This document shows, piece by piece, positions 35,501 through 46,600 of a stretch of DNA of 64,000 nucleotides. The DNA is from Erythrobasidium yunnanense. Its lineage: Eukaryota > Basidiomycota > Cystobasidiomycetes > Erythrobasidiales > Erythrobasidiaceae. Made by a program: the position numbers and the translations under genes. The stretch is from positions 759,968 to 823,967 of the forward strand of contig BCJC01000006.1 in NCBI GenBank assembly GCA_001600175.1. Reading direction: 5' to 3'. The first letter of the stretch is position 1, and every line of letters starts with the position of its first letter. Under the pieces are notes generated by a model. The model had not been told where the DNA came from and searched no databases. It worked only from the letters and a program-made list of their open reading frames with translations.

Positions 35501-37113
35501 ATGCTCATTTCCGCCATACCAAGTCCAGCAGTCAGTGCGGCTAGATATACCAATGGACTATGGAATGCAAGACCTTGATATGGATGTCAAGCTGGAACCT
35601 GAAATCCAGAAAGCTGATGTTGTCAAGGAGGAAGAGCCGGAGCAAAAGGTAGTCCGCTCTGGACCACTGCTAGGCTGCGGCATCTGTGTATCCAGTAAAG
35701 TCGAGGTATGCAGTCTTATACTTCCTGCATTTGTTGTCTAGCTGACCTGCTTCCTGGTATTAGCGCGCCAACGATCTTCGCAAAATGGCAGAAAGTCTCG
35801 GTGCAAGTGTCATCTACTCCGTCTCCGAACCCAAGATCACGCACTTCATCTATCAATCCAAGAAGCCCAAAGACGGTAATAAGGAATTCAAAATCGCTCA
35901 GGAAGCAGGTCGCCATATTGTGCATCCCTCCTGGCTCGTCGCTTGTTCAGAAAGCGGTGTGCGGCACCCTGAAATTGCGTACAAGCATACGCTGGACACA
36001 ACGAGGAGCTTGTCTATCTGTGTAGAAAGCGTGCCTTCCCAGGTCCAGAAGGTGCAGCCGCAGACTGCTCCTGCTGAGCTGGCCGTGGAGGTCGACCGGG
36101 AGCTGGAAGAGGACGATGAATTCAGACTACCACCTGCGCTCCGGTCGAACATTCAAGTACCACCACCCTCAATGCAGAATATCAAGCAATCTACACCTCG
36201 TGCCGTTCGTGCACCCGTACCAGCATCTCCACCTCGGCACGCCCATCGATCATCATCAGCAACTGAAAACGCTTCTCCTCGACACGACGCATTTCGAAAC
36301 AGCTTCTCTGCACCACCTTCAGACTTCGGGCATGCTCAGCCTGACGATTCCGGATTTGTTCCTTCATCCGGCAAGCGCAAGAGTGGTCCATTCGCAAACC
36401 CCTCATCGCCATCTTCAGCTTCCTCACCACAAAGCCGCAAGCTGCAACGCCTAGACTCGAACGCAGAAAACGTCAGCTTGGATACTTCTGAGCCGGATGC
36501 CGCAACCAATCAGCTTGTGGGCGCTCCGACTAGTACTGCTATCACGAGAGATCTACTGGCGGAAATGAATGCGTTGATGGAGGCGGACATGCCGCAGCAT
36601 TTGGGTGCCAGACTGCCCTATCAGCAGAATGGCTTTGCGAGACCACAGCGACGTCTGCCGCAGCGAAAGGTATGCTCCGCTTCCCTGCCAGATCTATTTA
36701 TCAAGCTTATCAATGATTTGCTGCTACTGTAGGCCATGGAGAGCAATCCAAGCAGCTCTCCAAACAGAAGCAAGCCAGTATCATTCCTGGAAGCGGGTCT
36801 CTTGGCCCGCCAACAAGCTGGGTATGACAACATGCTCGATAGCCAGCTTGGCGGCCCTCACGGCCGTCACGCATACATCGAGACGCAAGATCAGTCACCT
36901 GAACAAAATACAATGGTCATTCGGATGAACGATCCCACGGCTGAAGCTACAAAAGCAGAGTTGTTAGCTGGTATCAGGAAGTTGCAGAACAAGGAAGTTG
37001 ACGCGGCTGGCAAGGCTGCCTCGACGATTTACCCAGATAACGAGGAGACGGAACAGACTTACAAGAGAAGAACAAGGAGCACAATGGCTTCGAGCAGTCG
37101 CAGTAATCACTAA
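32599..37113 (+). CDS. DPB11: TopBP1/Dpb11/Rad4 multi-BRCT checkpoint and replication protein
   Basis: Scaffold that brings phosphorylated Sld/Cdc45 factors and checkpoint kinases to origins and damage sites. Exon 1 (32599-32649) encodes MVKHGHGRGSTKPANIK; the 32650-32711 intron leads to LRPVLPEEE. BRCT units are visible at MTVCLTGE...LGGIFDAALTIDTTFLIA, LKICLTGYGSDL...THLVVG, FQIVFPGLAHSI, GMRVSFAGFDE, and a last one at GCGICVSSKVE...ITHFIYQSKK with HPSWLVACSESG. The order resembles fission yeast Rad4/Cut5 with an added unit. A long Ser/Thr/Lys linker follows the second BRCT. The 66-nt intron 34933-34998 is open in frame and easily missed. The C-terminal tail ends at 37113. Confidence 0.85.
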
Positions 37114-37300
37114 GATACCTTCTTTTCATCATCCTAGCATCTAGCACCATCACTTTCGACATTTCAATCTCGTTGTTCGTGTTACATTGCATTGCCGTAT
37201 GTGGGGCTTTTAAGCATAGCGTAGTCTTCTGATACAAGTCGTTGTTGTTTAAGGAGAAGCAATGCTACAGTCTGGCGTAGTTTCGATGTGCCGTGCCAGC

Positions 37301-38041
37301 TTTACCAGCCCCAAGTGCCTGTCAAGGCGGCGCGTCAGAGCTTTGAGACAGCAGCGTCAAAGTGAGGCTCACCTGGTCCGCCTTTTACCCCTCTCGATCC
37401 CTGTACAACTCATCGGTCAGCTAGCGCCAACGAAGCCAGCAAAACGAGCTTACACCGTCGATGTCGCTCGTCATCCAGCCTGGCGCGAGCCACAAATCAG
37501 GACAAACAGAGACTTCACATCGTAGAGCTGGTACGCACCTCCATAGAAATCGCCGGGCTGAGCCTTCACCTTTTCGTCATCTACGTAACAGTCCCAAGGA
37601 CCCGCATAGAAGGAGAAGTAGTCTTTGATATCCTTGAACCTCTTAGACGGCTCTTGATATGTCCATATACGCGACTTGATGGTCTCTCCATTGCTAGATG
37701 AGCTCTTGATGTCGAAGTAGGTTGCTACGCCTTTCCATTCGCAGAACGAGTGCTTGGAGTCCTTGGTCAGGAGATCTGTATTGACGTCGCTAGGTGGGAT
37801 GTAGTAGGTCGGAGGATGACTGGGCGCGATACGAGGCATCAGACAGACTCGATGATGTTGGCTCGGATATTCCGGCTAACCTCGTTTCTAGCACTCGATA
37901 AGCAGAAGTCGTATCGGCAAGGACTACTTCTTGTCCACCATCATTCCAGACAACTCTTAATCTTCTGGCAGTTGGTTCTAAAGCAGGAGGCCGCGGATAG
38001 TCCCATACAGACTCTTTCTTGACGGCAGACGTGGTTGACAT
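37301..38041 (-). CDS. DUF427 (NTP_transf_9) domain protein
   Basis: Five exons (38041-37881, 37819-37539, 37479-37454, 37400-37373, 37317-37301) add to 513 nt, 170 aa, a full DUF427 protein. Characteristic features are SVWDYPRPPALEPTARRLRV, TYYIPPSDV, SFCEWKGVATYFDI, FYAGPWDCYVDDEKV and QPGDFYGGW, ending GGPGTWGW. The family is widespread in bacteria and fungi, forms a compact beta-rich fold and has no settled reaction. The tiny last exon (17 nt) carries only the final residues and the stop. The start is the ATG at 38041; upstream in-frame codons lack another ATG. Confidence 0.85.
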
Positions 38042-38418
38042 GGTCTTGTGGATCGGTTGACGCGATGAGCGTAGGACGCCTCGTAGAAGATACAGAGTGG
38101 ATGAGAGAATGATTGAAAGCAGCAAGGAGCGCCGAGAAAGAATGGTAGCTTGCGTCGAGGTATTGGCAAGAGTGTGACAAATCGATTAATTTGTAGAACA
38201 TAGATAGTCTCTACTGCTACAGATTGAGGACCGTATCATCTACAGGAGGAGTGCGAAGGATTATTGTAGACCTGGATCTACGCTACCTCCGAACCGCAGT
38301 CGTATTTCTGCTGACCAGGAAGCATGCGTTATTGCATAACAGGAGCGTGGATAATTTGTGGTACGCGATTACGCTTGGAAAGACGTGCGAGAGAAACTGG
38401 CGGTGGAAGCTTGACCCT
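38042..38418. other. Spacer with no gene
   Basis: About 380 bases between the DUF427 start and the stop of the small membrane protein, both on the minus strand. Nothing coding was found. Confidence 0.35.
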
Positions 38419-38929
38419 TTAAACCATTTCCATCTTTGCCCAAGAAGGGTTAGGTTTGGCCATTTTGCTTGCTTGGCTGCCCTCAGAGGTGGTAGAGCCA
38501 GCATAAGTAGCTAGCACATTTTGAGATTGTCCATTGTGGCTTGAACCATCTTGAGAAGCATTGGATAAAGGAAGGTATGTAGCTCCGGCGGACCCGGCGC
38601 GAGATTTGATGAACCATCGCACTTTGACGTATACGTATCTGGCACCATTGTAGATGACAAGCAGAGCTACGAGGACGCCGAATAAGCAGAACCAGCCAGC
38701 GACGCCGCCATAAGCCTCAAATAGCAGTATGAGGAGGTAGATTCCTCCCCCAAGGAGGCCTCCAGAGAGTACGAGGCCAAGGGCCCATGCGAGCGTCATA
38801 TTCAAGCGATCTGGCTCGCAGCTGAAGTCGCCGTTATTGTCCAGATCTTGGTCTGATGTCAGCAAGTCGGCTGTGTCAGACGCGGTACAGGCAACGATGG
38901 CGGCCTGCGGTGGACTCACCTCCAGACAT
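38419..38929 (-). CDS. Small two-helix membrane protein (147 aa), tandem duplicated
   Basis: Exons 38929-38920 (ATG TCT GGA G) and 38852-38419 sum to 444 nt. The protein starts MSGDQDLDNNGDFSCEPD and has two hydrophobic helices (TLAWALGLVLSGG...IYLLILLFEA and WFCLFGVLVALLVIYNGA). A basic Arg/Lys stop-transfer patch follows (VKVRWFIKSRAG), then a Ser/Gln-rich tail ending WAKMEMV. No family was recognised. The neighbouring degenerate copy at 39428-39943 shares the same intron position, confirming the gene structure. Function unknown; a membrane hairpin with a cytosolic tail is the simplest reading. Confidence 0.65.
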
Positions 38930-39427
38930 TTAGCTGGTCGATAGGTGGTTGTAATGCCTAGCGCTTCTTTGGAGCTGATGAGATGCCGCTGTCCCGGCTT
39001 GCTGCAGCTGTGCTTGGAAAGAACGGTACCGTGCTGGTCAAACCCCAAAGAGTATGCTTGGAAGAGAAGAGAGAAAGGAGCGAGTGCATTGAACGATTGC
39101 TGATCTCGACTCGAAGACAGGCGTCAGACCTGTGCACGAATGACGAAGGCCTGGACAGCCTCGGTCATGCAGGTTAGACTATCAACGCAGTATGACAGTC
39201 GGGCATCAGACGTCAGCAGAGCCATTTCTCACTAGCTTCTAGACCATGACGAAGGGCGACATCTGCCCTCTATGTTGATATGTCAGACAGGAAAGAAGAG
39301 GCACTTGAATGATCGTGGCCAGAGATTGACATTTAGCAAGCTTGAGCTGGGGACGCGTATGACGTAGTACACTGTTAAGATTGGAAGCACATGAGAGTGT
39401 GGTCGACGGTGAGAGCCTGGCTTTCTT
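38930..39427. other. Spacer between the membrane-protein gene and its decayed copy
   Basis: The 5' flank of the intact gene here resembles the 5' flank of the decayed copy (both contain CTGCAGCTGTGCTTGGA), so the duplicated unit extends upstream of the start codon. No other gene was seen. Confidence 0.5.
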
Positions 39428-39943
39428 CTACACCATTTTCATCTTGGCGCCAGAACCGTTGGGCGCGGCCATCCTGCTTGTGTCGCTGCCCCTTCCAGTG
39501 GTCGCAAAGCCACCATAGGTAGGTAGCACATGTTAAGATTGTTCATTGTGGTTTGAACTATCCTGAGTAGCATTTGATAGAGGAAGGTATGAAGGTGCAG
39601 CGGACCCGGTGTGACGTTCATCGAACCAGCACCTCTTAACATACGTAGCCGAGTTATAGATGACGGCGAGAACCACAATAAGGCCAATTAAGCAGAGCCA
39701 GCCAGCAAAAGCGCCATTAGACTCGAATAGCAGTGCGAGGAGGTAGATTGCTCCGCAGACAAGGCCTCAAAAAGTAGGAATACGAGTGCCACCCAGAGCG
39801 TCGCATTGAAGTAGTCGTTCATCATCCTATCGAGGTTGGACTCGCTGTTAGCCGGGGTTGAGTCTGATATCACAGAATACGTAGCTCGGTCAGTCTTCCA
39901 CAGCAAGACGACGCAGGCATGCGCTGGACTCACTGTCAGACAT
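39428..39943 (-). pseudogene. Decayed tandem copy of the two-helix membrane protein
   Basis: Same layout as 38419-38929: a 10-nt first exon (ATG TCT GAC A), an intron opening GTGAGTCCAGCGCATGCC, then a second exon reading AIYLLALLFESNG, WLCLIGLIVVLAVIYNSA and SAAPSYLPLSNATQDSSNH. Two defects stand out against the intact copy. A one-base length difference near 39770 shifts the frame in the first helix. A CAA-to-TAA change after NEQS truncates the tail, although the remaining residues to MKMV are still recognisable. This is a host-gene duplicate in early decay; translation of a shortened form is not excluded. Confidence 0.7.
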
Positions 39944-40215
39944 TGTAGCAGCTTGCTAGGTATTTGTAATGTGTCTGGATCTGCCGTGTAGCTGGCGAGA
40001 TGATGCTGGCCCGGCTCGGTGTCTGCAGCTGTGCTTGGAGTGTTCTGTAACGTTTGGTCTGAAGCGAAAGGAGTGTGACCGTTAATCAGAGAAGAAGAGG
40101 ATTTCCAATGAGTGTAATATCAAACATTGATGATTAGCAAGTGTACGGTATCGTCGCGATTTTGATTCAGACTGGCTTCTGTTCGCGACAAACACCTCCT
40201 GAACCGAAGGATATA
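39944..40215. promoter_or_regulatory. Region upstream of TOM22
   Basis: 272 bases between the decayed copy (minus) and TOM22 (plus). It holds the TOM22 promoter and 5' leader; the leader directly abuts the split start codon. Confidence 0.35.
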
Positions 40216-40909
40216 ATGTGAGCATTCAGGACCGCAGATGTCGTGCGTTTTACAGACTGCTAACGTTGTGGTGGTCTTGCAGGGTCGTCGTTTCTCAAGT
40301 CCGCGAAAAGGACCAATTCGTCACTGACGATGACAGCTCGTCGTGTGAGGAGGAAACAAGCTACATTCATTGAATGCATCAACTCATGCTTCTTGTGTGA
40401 TTTTCCCGCAGTCGTCACCGATGAAGACGCATCCGACGCAGGAAGCGATGCAAATTCAGAGCTCAGCGACCCAGCAGACGTCGATGAAGACGATGCAGAA
40501 TTTGAACGAGCACTGGCGCGATACAATCCACAAGATGAGACATTGGGACAACGTCTGTATGCTCTGAAAGATATGGTATCGCCAGCGACGAGGCAGAAGA
40601 TTGTGTCTACATGGAATACTTCGACGACATGGGCTACTTGGGGCGGGAAACTCGCTGGAAATGCAGTATGGGTAGTCACGACGAGCGCTCTGCTGGTGGG
40701 ACTGCCGCTCGCATTGGCTATCGAGAACGAGACTATGATGGTCCAGCAGGAGAAGGAAATGCTCGCTCAACAGCAAGGGCAGCAGCAGGTATGTCAGCAA
40801 GTTACATATGTCATAGTCGCATGCTAACATCTCACATGTCTAGATGATGGGCTCGACGCTGCCGGGACAGACTGAAGGCTCGCAAGGTGTCCGGCCAGCA
40901 GGCTTCTAG
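40216..40909 (+). CDS. TOM22: Mitochondrial import receptor subunit Tom22
   Basis: Central receptor and organiser of the TOM complex, tail-anchored in the outer membrane. Acidic cytosolic domain (TDEDASDAGSDANSELSD), then ETLGQRLYALKDMVSPATR, then the single membrane helix AVWVVTTSALLVGLPLALAI and an intermembrane-space tail. Exons 40216-40217, 40283-40344, 40412-40788 and 40844-40909 sum to 507 nt, 168 aa. The best model places A and T of the start codon in exon 1 and G after the 40218-40282 intron, giving MVVVSQVREKDQF, which fits Tom22 N termini. No ATG in the correct frame exists in exon 2. The intron has a GTGAGC donor and CTAAC branch site. Confidence 0.85.
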
Positions 40910-41129
40910 TCAACCTTCTTCGTATTCTAGACTATGTAGCAACACCTCTCACTTCTTCTATTCACATGCAGTGTCGGTATATTCACATGTGATGCTATGC
41001 TTGCAGTGCTGCGTCCTATTTAATGATGCGCAGATGCTCGCTCTTGACCTTCTATGAAGATCCGCTCAAGCGTGGTGTTCAGACGTTCTGCGAACTGCGA
41101 TGGCAGAGCACTAGCGCACATACACTGCA

Positions 41130-42461
41130 TCAGCTACGGCAGGGCATCGATTCAAGAAACACGTACTGTCCACCACCCTCGAAAAGGATGTACTCGCTCA
41201 CCTGACCATCCACAAATACATCAGCTCCGCTCAGTATGTATAGGTACAGCAGTTGCACGTCTCCGCTTACTGGCATACACTTATGAAGGTCTGCTGAGCG
41301 TTCGGTATTGACGATTCCATCGCAGTCACCCGTCATGATTGCAATTTTCGGTATCTCCTCATCAAGTTGCTGCAGATTCTCTACCGATACTTTATGGCCT
41401 CTGTGACGGCAGGTTGGGTCAGCTCATAAGGGCTGTTCGTGGAGATCTAGTGGTCTTACAGTGCTGCCCAAGTCTGCGATAATCTGCCTGACAGTGACTG
41501 CTTGCGAGTGATCTCGTATCTATGCATGAACTCCTATACATGCGTCCGCCAGACCATCAGAATGCGCTAGCTCTGCCTTTAACACCGGAAGCTAGCTCAC
41601 TTTCTCTAGCCGCAATCGATTCGTATTCTCGGTCCCCTTCTCATCTTTCGCGTCTAAGTAATGGGAAGGATACAGCCCCTCAATCACGATATTGATCATT
41701 GTTTTCGCATGGCGCACGAAGAAAAGCTTGGCAAACATCTTCAATCCCGACATCTACATGCAAGAAGAAGGTGAGGGGATATATACTGTGTTTGAGAGCA
41801 AATGCAGCCTTACTGGAGCTGGGGGTGCATTGCCTGCTGATGTCGATATTAAGCTTAGCGAAAATATTCGAGATGGTATGAGGAGGGCCTGCGCAGTTGA
41901 AAATGTGAAAAGGTAGTGAGGTATTATTTTTGAACTTTATACATCACTTACCAGCTCCTGAGCGATCATTCCACCCATAGAGACTCCGACGATATGTAGA
42001 TTCCGCTCCCCCGCTTCTTCCTGAGCGCCATCGGTATCTTCAGGCAACCAGCCTACATATTGCAGCAGTTCTTCTATGTCACGAGCCATCTCGCTCGTCT
42101 TGTACAAGCCCGAAGGAGTATCGGAGTTGCCTACACCGCGGTTGTCCATGACTAGCGCCCGATAGCCTGGCTTGAACCCGAAGTGTTTAATCTGATTATG
42201 CCAGCCAAAGCTGCATTTTGTGTGTTCGTATAATCAGTAAATGTCAGTATGTTGTAGTAGCCGGAAGGTTTCCACAGCTGACCAGCTGTTATTGAGTCTG
42301 CTCATGATAGAAGTTCAATGAAAGCATACCCTCTCAGCATATACGAATAAGAATACGCTTGGAAGAGCTGACCCCATTATGAAGACAATCAGAGCCGGAT
42401 TTACGTCGGCTGCTTGACCATGTATTTCTACCGGGTGCAAGTCAGTCTTCCATGGTTTCAT
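41130..42461 (-). CDS. Alpha/beta hydrolase, catalytic His apparently replaced
   Basis: Reads as a cytosolic alpha/beta hydrolase. The start at 42461 gives MKPWKTDLHPVEIHGQ; then come RALVMDNRGVGNSDTP, the nucleophile elbow HIVGVSMGGMIAQEL (Ser nucleophile), ALLIPSRIFSLSLISTSAG and KIAIMTGDCDGIVNTE (acid). Introns separate each block. Where family members end with a Gly-Gly-His motif, this gene encodes ILFEGGGQYVFLES, with Gln in the expected His position before the stop at 41130. The exon joining residues 15-60 is not fully resolved (42240-42390). Substrate unknown. Either a non-catalytic member or a misread last exon. Confidence 0.72.
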
Positions 42462-43572
42462 GTATTGCTATCGAGTATTTGTCTACCATAGTAGAGACTG
42501 TGAGCTTGCGGAGTTCTGGTCTTTGATACGCTGCATAGACCTTTTCGGAGACAGGTCTTTGGATCGAAGATGGCTACGTGTGCAGATCAAGGAAGTCGCA
42601 AGGTTTCGTGCATGAGCGTAGAAGCGCGAGAGCAAGTGCAGGCATACTGGGATGAGCTGCAACTTCGTCTGGAATATCCATTTATTACGTAAGAAGCCAA
42701 GAAAACATGCACTTATGTATCCTGCACAACAGGTATGAGTGACACTCTCCACGACTATTTGTGTAGCCTACAGCATACAGACCTATCCTCCAGTACGCCG
42801 GACAATGACCGTGACTTAGACAACTCCCCTACCTATGTTGATGAGCCAATTCTGCCGCATAATAGATGGAGCATGCTTTTACGTGCAAGAGTTTTTTTGT
42901 TTTTTTCATAGCTTCAGATTTGCACCGCGCATTCCAAGCGATCTGAGCCCGTCCAGAATGGAGGATGGGCACTTGCTTGCCTTCCGTCAGCTTCAACGAA
43001 AGCACCTCGGCTGATGTTGTGCTTGCTTGTATCCTCTATCTTGGTTCCTATTCAAGATAGAGATTCGTATGCTGCTGGGCAATCGAAACCTGTCCGCCCA
43101 AAAATGAAGAAGCTGGGTGGCATTGGGAGGACGGGCGAAGACATATCGGGATTGGCGAGGAGGATCGAACAAGGTACAGTCTAAGAGCATGTCTACTCGA
43201 ATGTAAGGCGCCTGCTTTTATGACCCGTGTCTTGAGGCGTGGGCCGCCCGACACTCGCATCTCCCGATGCAGTGAGCTGGCATTACCTGGACACCGAACC
43301 CACAATTTGCAGAGTGCAGAGCGTCCACTGCAATACAGAAGCTGTCGGATCCGTCGCTTTGCTGAGCTGCATGAGTGCGGACAGGAAGGGAATTGATGGT
43401 AGGAAAGGGGAACGGCGCTGTAGGCTTGCAACGGATCATTGAAACATCATCAGGGACAGGATGGAACTTAGATGAGCCGGTGAGAGGCGGTCATCCAATC
43501 TTGAGGATCTCGCATTTCAGGCTTTCGACGATACTTTCTTGAAGCATCAAGCAGCAGACAGAACAGCACATC
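42462..43572. other. 1.1-kb intergenic region
   Basis: Divergent spacer between the alpha/beta hydrolase and eIF4B. It contains two short T runs near 42893-42908. No exon with consistent splice sites or known motif was found on either strand. Confidence 0.4.
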
Positions 43573-45546
43573 ATGGCGCCGAAGAAATCGAAAGGGCAGA
43601 AGGTAGCGTTAGGCGACTGGCTCACCGAAGATGCAGGTGCGCGCCCGAACGAGAGAGCCGAAATATAGGGAAAATGCTGAAATCTTGAGAATCGCAGGCA
43701 CCTCATCATGGGCAGACGAGATGGACGCTATGCCTACAGCTCGTACGCTGCGACTGCTTCTGCTCGCTATCGAGCCAAGCTGACCCGACTTTCCTGGCAA
43801 CAATGCAGCTGGCGAATTTCAAGACATGGGCTTCAAGCGTGGTGGAGCTGGCGGCGATAGACCTGGCTTCGGAGCCAGAGAAGGCGGTGGTAAGTAGTCT
43901 TTTACTTGCGATGCCGACATCTTTCCTGCTGATTCTGGTGATCTAATTCTTGGCTATTCCCACTCAAAGGCGGCTTTGGCGACCGCGACTCAAGACCTCC
44001 TCGTGCAGATGTACCTTTCCCTACAGAACCACCGTATACTGCTTTCGTCGGCAACATGTCCTTCGAGTGCACGCAAGAGGACGTCAACGAATTCTTTACC
44101 AACGAAAGCTTGACCGTATGTTCGCACAACACGGATCTGGCAGTTTGCTCTGCACTAATATATGCACACGTCTACAGGTATCTAACGTTCGCATGGTCAG
44201 CGACTTCAACGGAAAATCAAAAGGATTCTGCTATGCCGAATTCCCCGAAGCCGATATGCTTCGACACGCACTTACTCTGTCTGGCGCACAACTTGGAGGA
44301 CGAACTGTCCGCATCAGTGTCGCCGAACCGCGTTAGTATTTTTACAGCCCGTTGACCTTATCAAGCTAATCTGAATGCGAATGCAGCCCGCGCCGATGCT
44401 TCCGGACGCTCAAACGGAGACTGGACTCGCTCTGGCCCACTGGCTGATCTTCCTGGACGAGGCGGACCACGACCTGGCGGCAATAGATTCGAAGGCGCCG
44501 GCGGACCACCTGTGGACTCTGGTCGAGACTGGGGTGATGCTCGAGGCAGCAAGTTCGCACCTTCTGCACCTTCTTCGCCTGCACTGGGAGGTGGACGACC
44601 TGGATTTGGGGATAGACGCGATCCTTCAGGTGGTGCTCCACGCATGGGTGGCTTTAGAGAGCGAGAGGGCATGCCACCATCGCCTGTAGTAGACGATCGA
44701 GACTGGGGAGCAGCAAGAGGGGGGAAGTTCGCACCGGCACCACCGGCTCCTGAACGTAAATCTGGGTTCGCAGACAGGAAGCCTTCGCAACCTGAAGAAG
44801 CCCGCGACTGGCGAGCACGCACAGCACCTATGTCTCCACCTCTATCAGACAGCTCGTCTCCCGCAGCTGCAGCTGCCCCCGCTGCACCCGTTGAGCGCAA
44901 GCGACTCCAGCTCTCCGCTCGATCATCGAACCCTCCTCCCGCTACCGATGTCACTTCACCTCAAGGAAACAAGCCGAATCCATTCGGATCCGCCGTCCCA
45001 GTCGATACTACCGCTCGCGAGGCAGCTATTGCAGAGCGTGCAGCGAAAGAGAAGGCCGATGCAGAAGAGGCTAAGAAGGCAGCAGCAGCATCGGAAGAAA
45101 ACACTGTCAGTCCGCCTGCGAAGAAGACTAGCAATCCTTTCGGCTCAGCGAAGCCGGTGGACAACTCTTCCAGAGAAAAGGAAGTTGAGGCTAAGCTTGC
45201 GAAAGACAAGGAGGAGCTAGAAAAGAAGATGAAGGAGGCTAAGATTGTAGAGGAGAAGAGCGCAACTCCGCAGCGTGAATGGAGGCGGCCTTCAGGTCCG
45301 AATGCTGGCTTGACTGGATCGCCGGCCAACGCGCCCCATTCCGAGGTCGCCAAGTCGTCAGCTGCTGTGGAGGCTACATCGGCACCTGCTGCACAACCAA
45401 AGCAGATCTTGAAAGGATTGAGAAAAGAGGGTTTCTCCTATTCTAACGTCGCCGGAACGACTTCTAAATCGAATACGGCCACACCAGCTGCAGAGGCTTC
45501 CAGTACAGATGCTAAACAGACAAATGGCTCCGACGCACAAGCTTAG
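43573..45546 (+). CDS. TIF3: Translation initiation factor eIF4B (Tif3)
   Basis: RNA-binding helper of the eIF4A helicase in cap-dependent scanning. The N terminus MAPKKSKGQKVALGDWL and SWADEMDAMP is the eIF4B signature. One RRM follows, with RNP2-like TAFVGNMSF and RNP1 KGFCYAEF. The C-terminal half has repeats rich in Arg, Gly, Asp and Pro (for example DWGDARGSKFAP and DWGAARGGKFAP), the NPFGSAVPVDTTARE / NPFGSAKPVDNSSRE repeat pair, and a Lys/Glu helix. Six exons; the RRM is split by introns after SLTV and after AEPR. Stop at 45546. Confidence 0.9.
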
Positions 45547-45710
45547 AGGTCGCTTCTTACGGGAAACAGCGCCCGTTGTTGTAGGCTCAGCCTTGTAGAG
45601 CAATAAGAGGATACTATGAGTACTAGAGCTGTTCCTACAATTGTCTAAAGCTGCTTGGTAATTATTAAACCAGACTGTATCGCCCTCCTGCTTACCCCAA
45701 CTCAAGTATC

Positions 45711-46057
45711 ATGGATTTTGGACACCCTAAGATCACAGCCAAAGCAGGACGCGAACAGGAGGCGAAAGAAGCTTTTGAATGCTACACCGAGATGCTAGAG
45801 CAGTACACGGAGAGACTGCAAGCTCAAGCGAAAGAACTCTCCCTCGAACACCAGGACCTGGCAGCTAGAAACGAGGCTCTCACACTGGAGAACGCTGCCA
45901 TGTTGGCACAGCTCGACTTCTATATGGCTGAGATCGAAAAGAAGACCATCGAGAGAGACCAGCTCCTTGCGTAAGCGATGGACAACGCGCTGCTGGCCGC
46001 TCTGCTGACTAGCGTCCTAGAGAGCGCTCGAGGCTTGAGACTCGTAGTCTTCACTGA
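45711..46057 (+). CDS. Small coiled-coil protein (about 100 aa)
   Basis: Begins MDFGHPKITAKAGREQEAKE and is almost wholly helical with heptad spacing (LSLEHQDLAARNEALTLENA, then MAEIEKKTIERDQLL). An intron from about 45973 to 46020 joins it to ERSRLETRSLH and a stop at 46055-46057; a further exon cannot be excluded. No family was recognised. Such small coiled coils are often subunits of larger assemblies. It follows eIF4B by 164 bases on the same strand. Confidence 0.55.
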
Positions 46058-46600
46058 GGCCTTACAGGCAAGACAAGCAATCCACGGACAACTCGTGAAC
46101 GTCTTATTCAATTCGAAGTGAGTGCGCGTCTTGTGAGCAGGGAACACGCGTTGATTGCATCGCACAGCCAGCCCACAAACTCTCTATACTACCAATTGTT
46201 ACGCAAGCTACGCAAAAACTTCCTCCTTCTCTGTCTATATCGTTCCTTTAATACCACGTCTCCAGTTTCGTCAGTCGGTCAATCCAAAAGTTTCCAGCGT
46301 AGTAGCAGCTAGAATTCCTGTGTTAGCAGGCAATCGCCTTTCTGTCCACAATATACTCGATATCTCTGCGCTCCCTAGCTGAGCTTACGCGAGACCAGGC
46401 ACGGCTTCCCACTTCGCTGATGTCTAGACAGACAATAGCCTTGATCTGAGCCGAAGATAAGGTCCATCATCTGCCCGATTGTCTCGGATACCCTGCGAGG
46501 GAGTGACCCTTGCAATGTTTTAACTGGCAATAGCGTGCCTGAATGACAAATGTGATGAGGCCGCAATGCTCCGTCGCTTGACCTCTCACCTCAACCTGCA
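46058..46600. other. Intergenic region
   Basis: About 540 bases without a supported gene. It should hold the 3' end of the coiled-coil gene and the promoter of the THI5/NMT1-like gene. Confidence 0.35.

Noticed and set aside
42893-42908. Poly-T stretches as a terminator
   Set aside because: No adjacent RNA polymerase III gene; ordinary intergenic AT richness.
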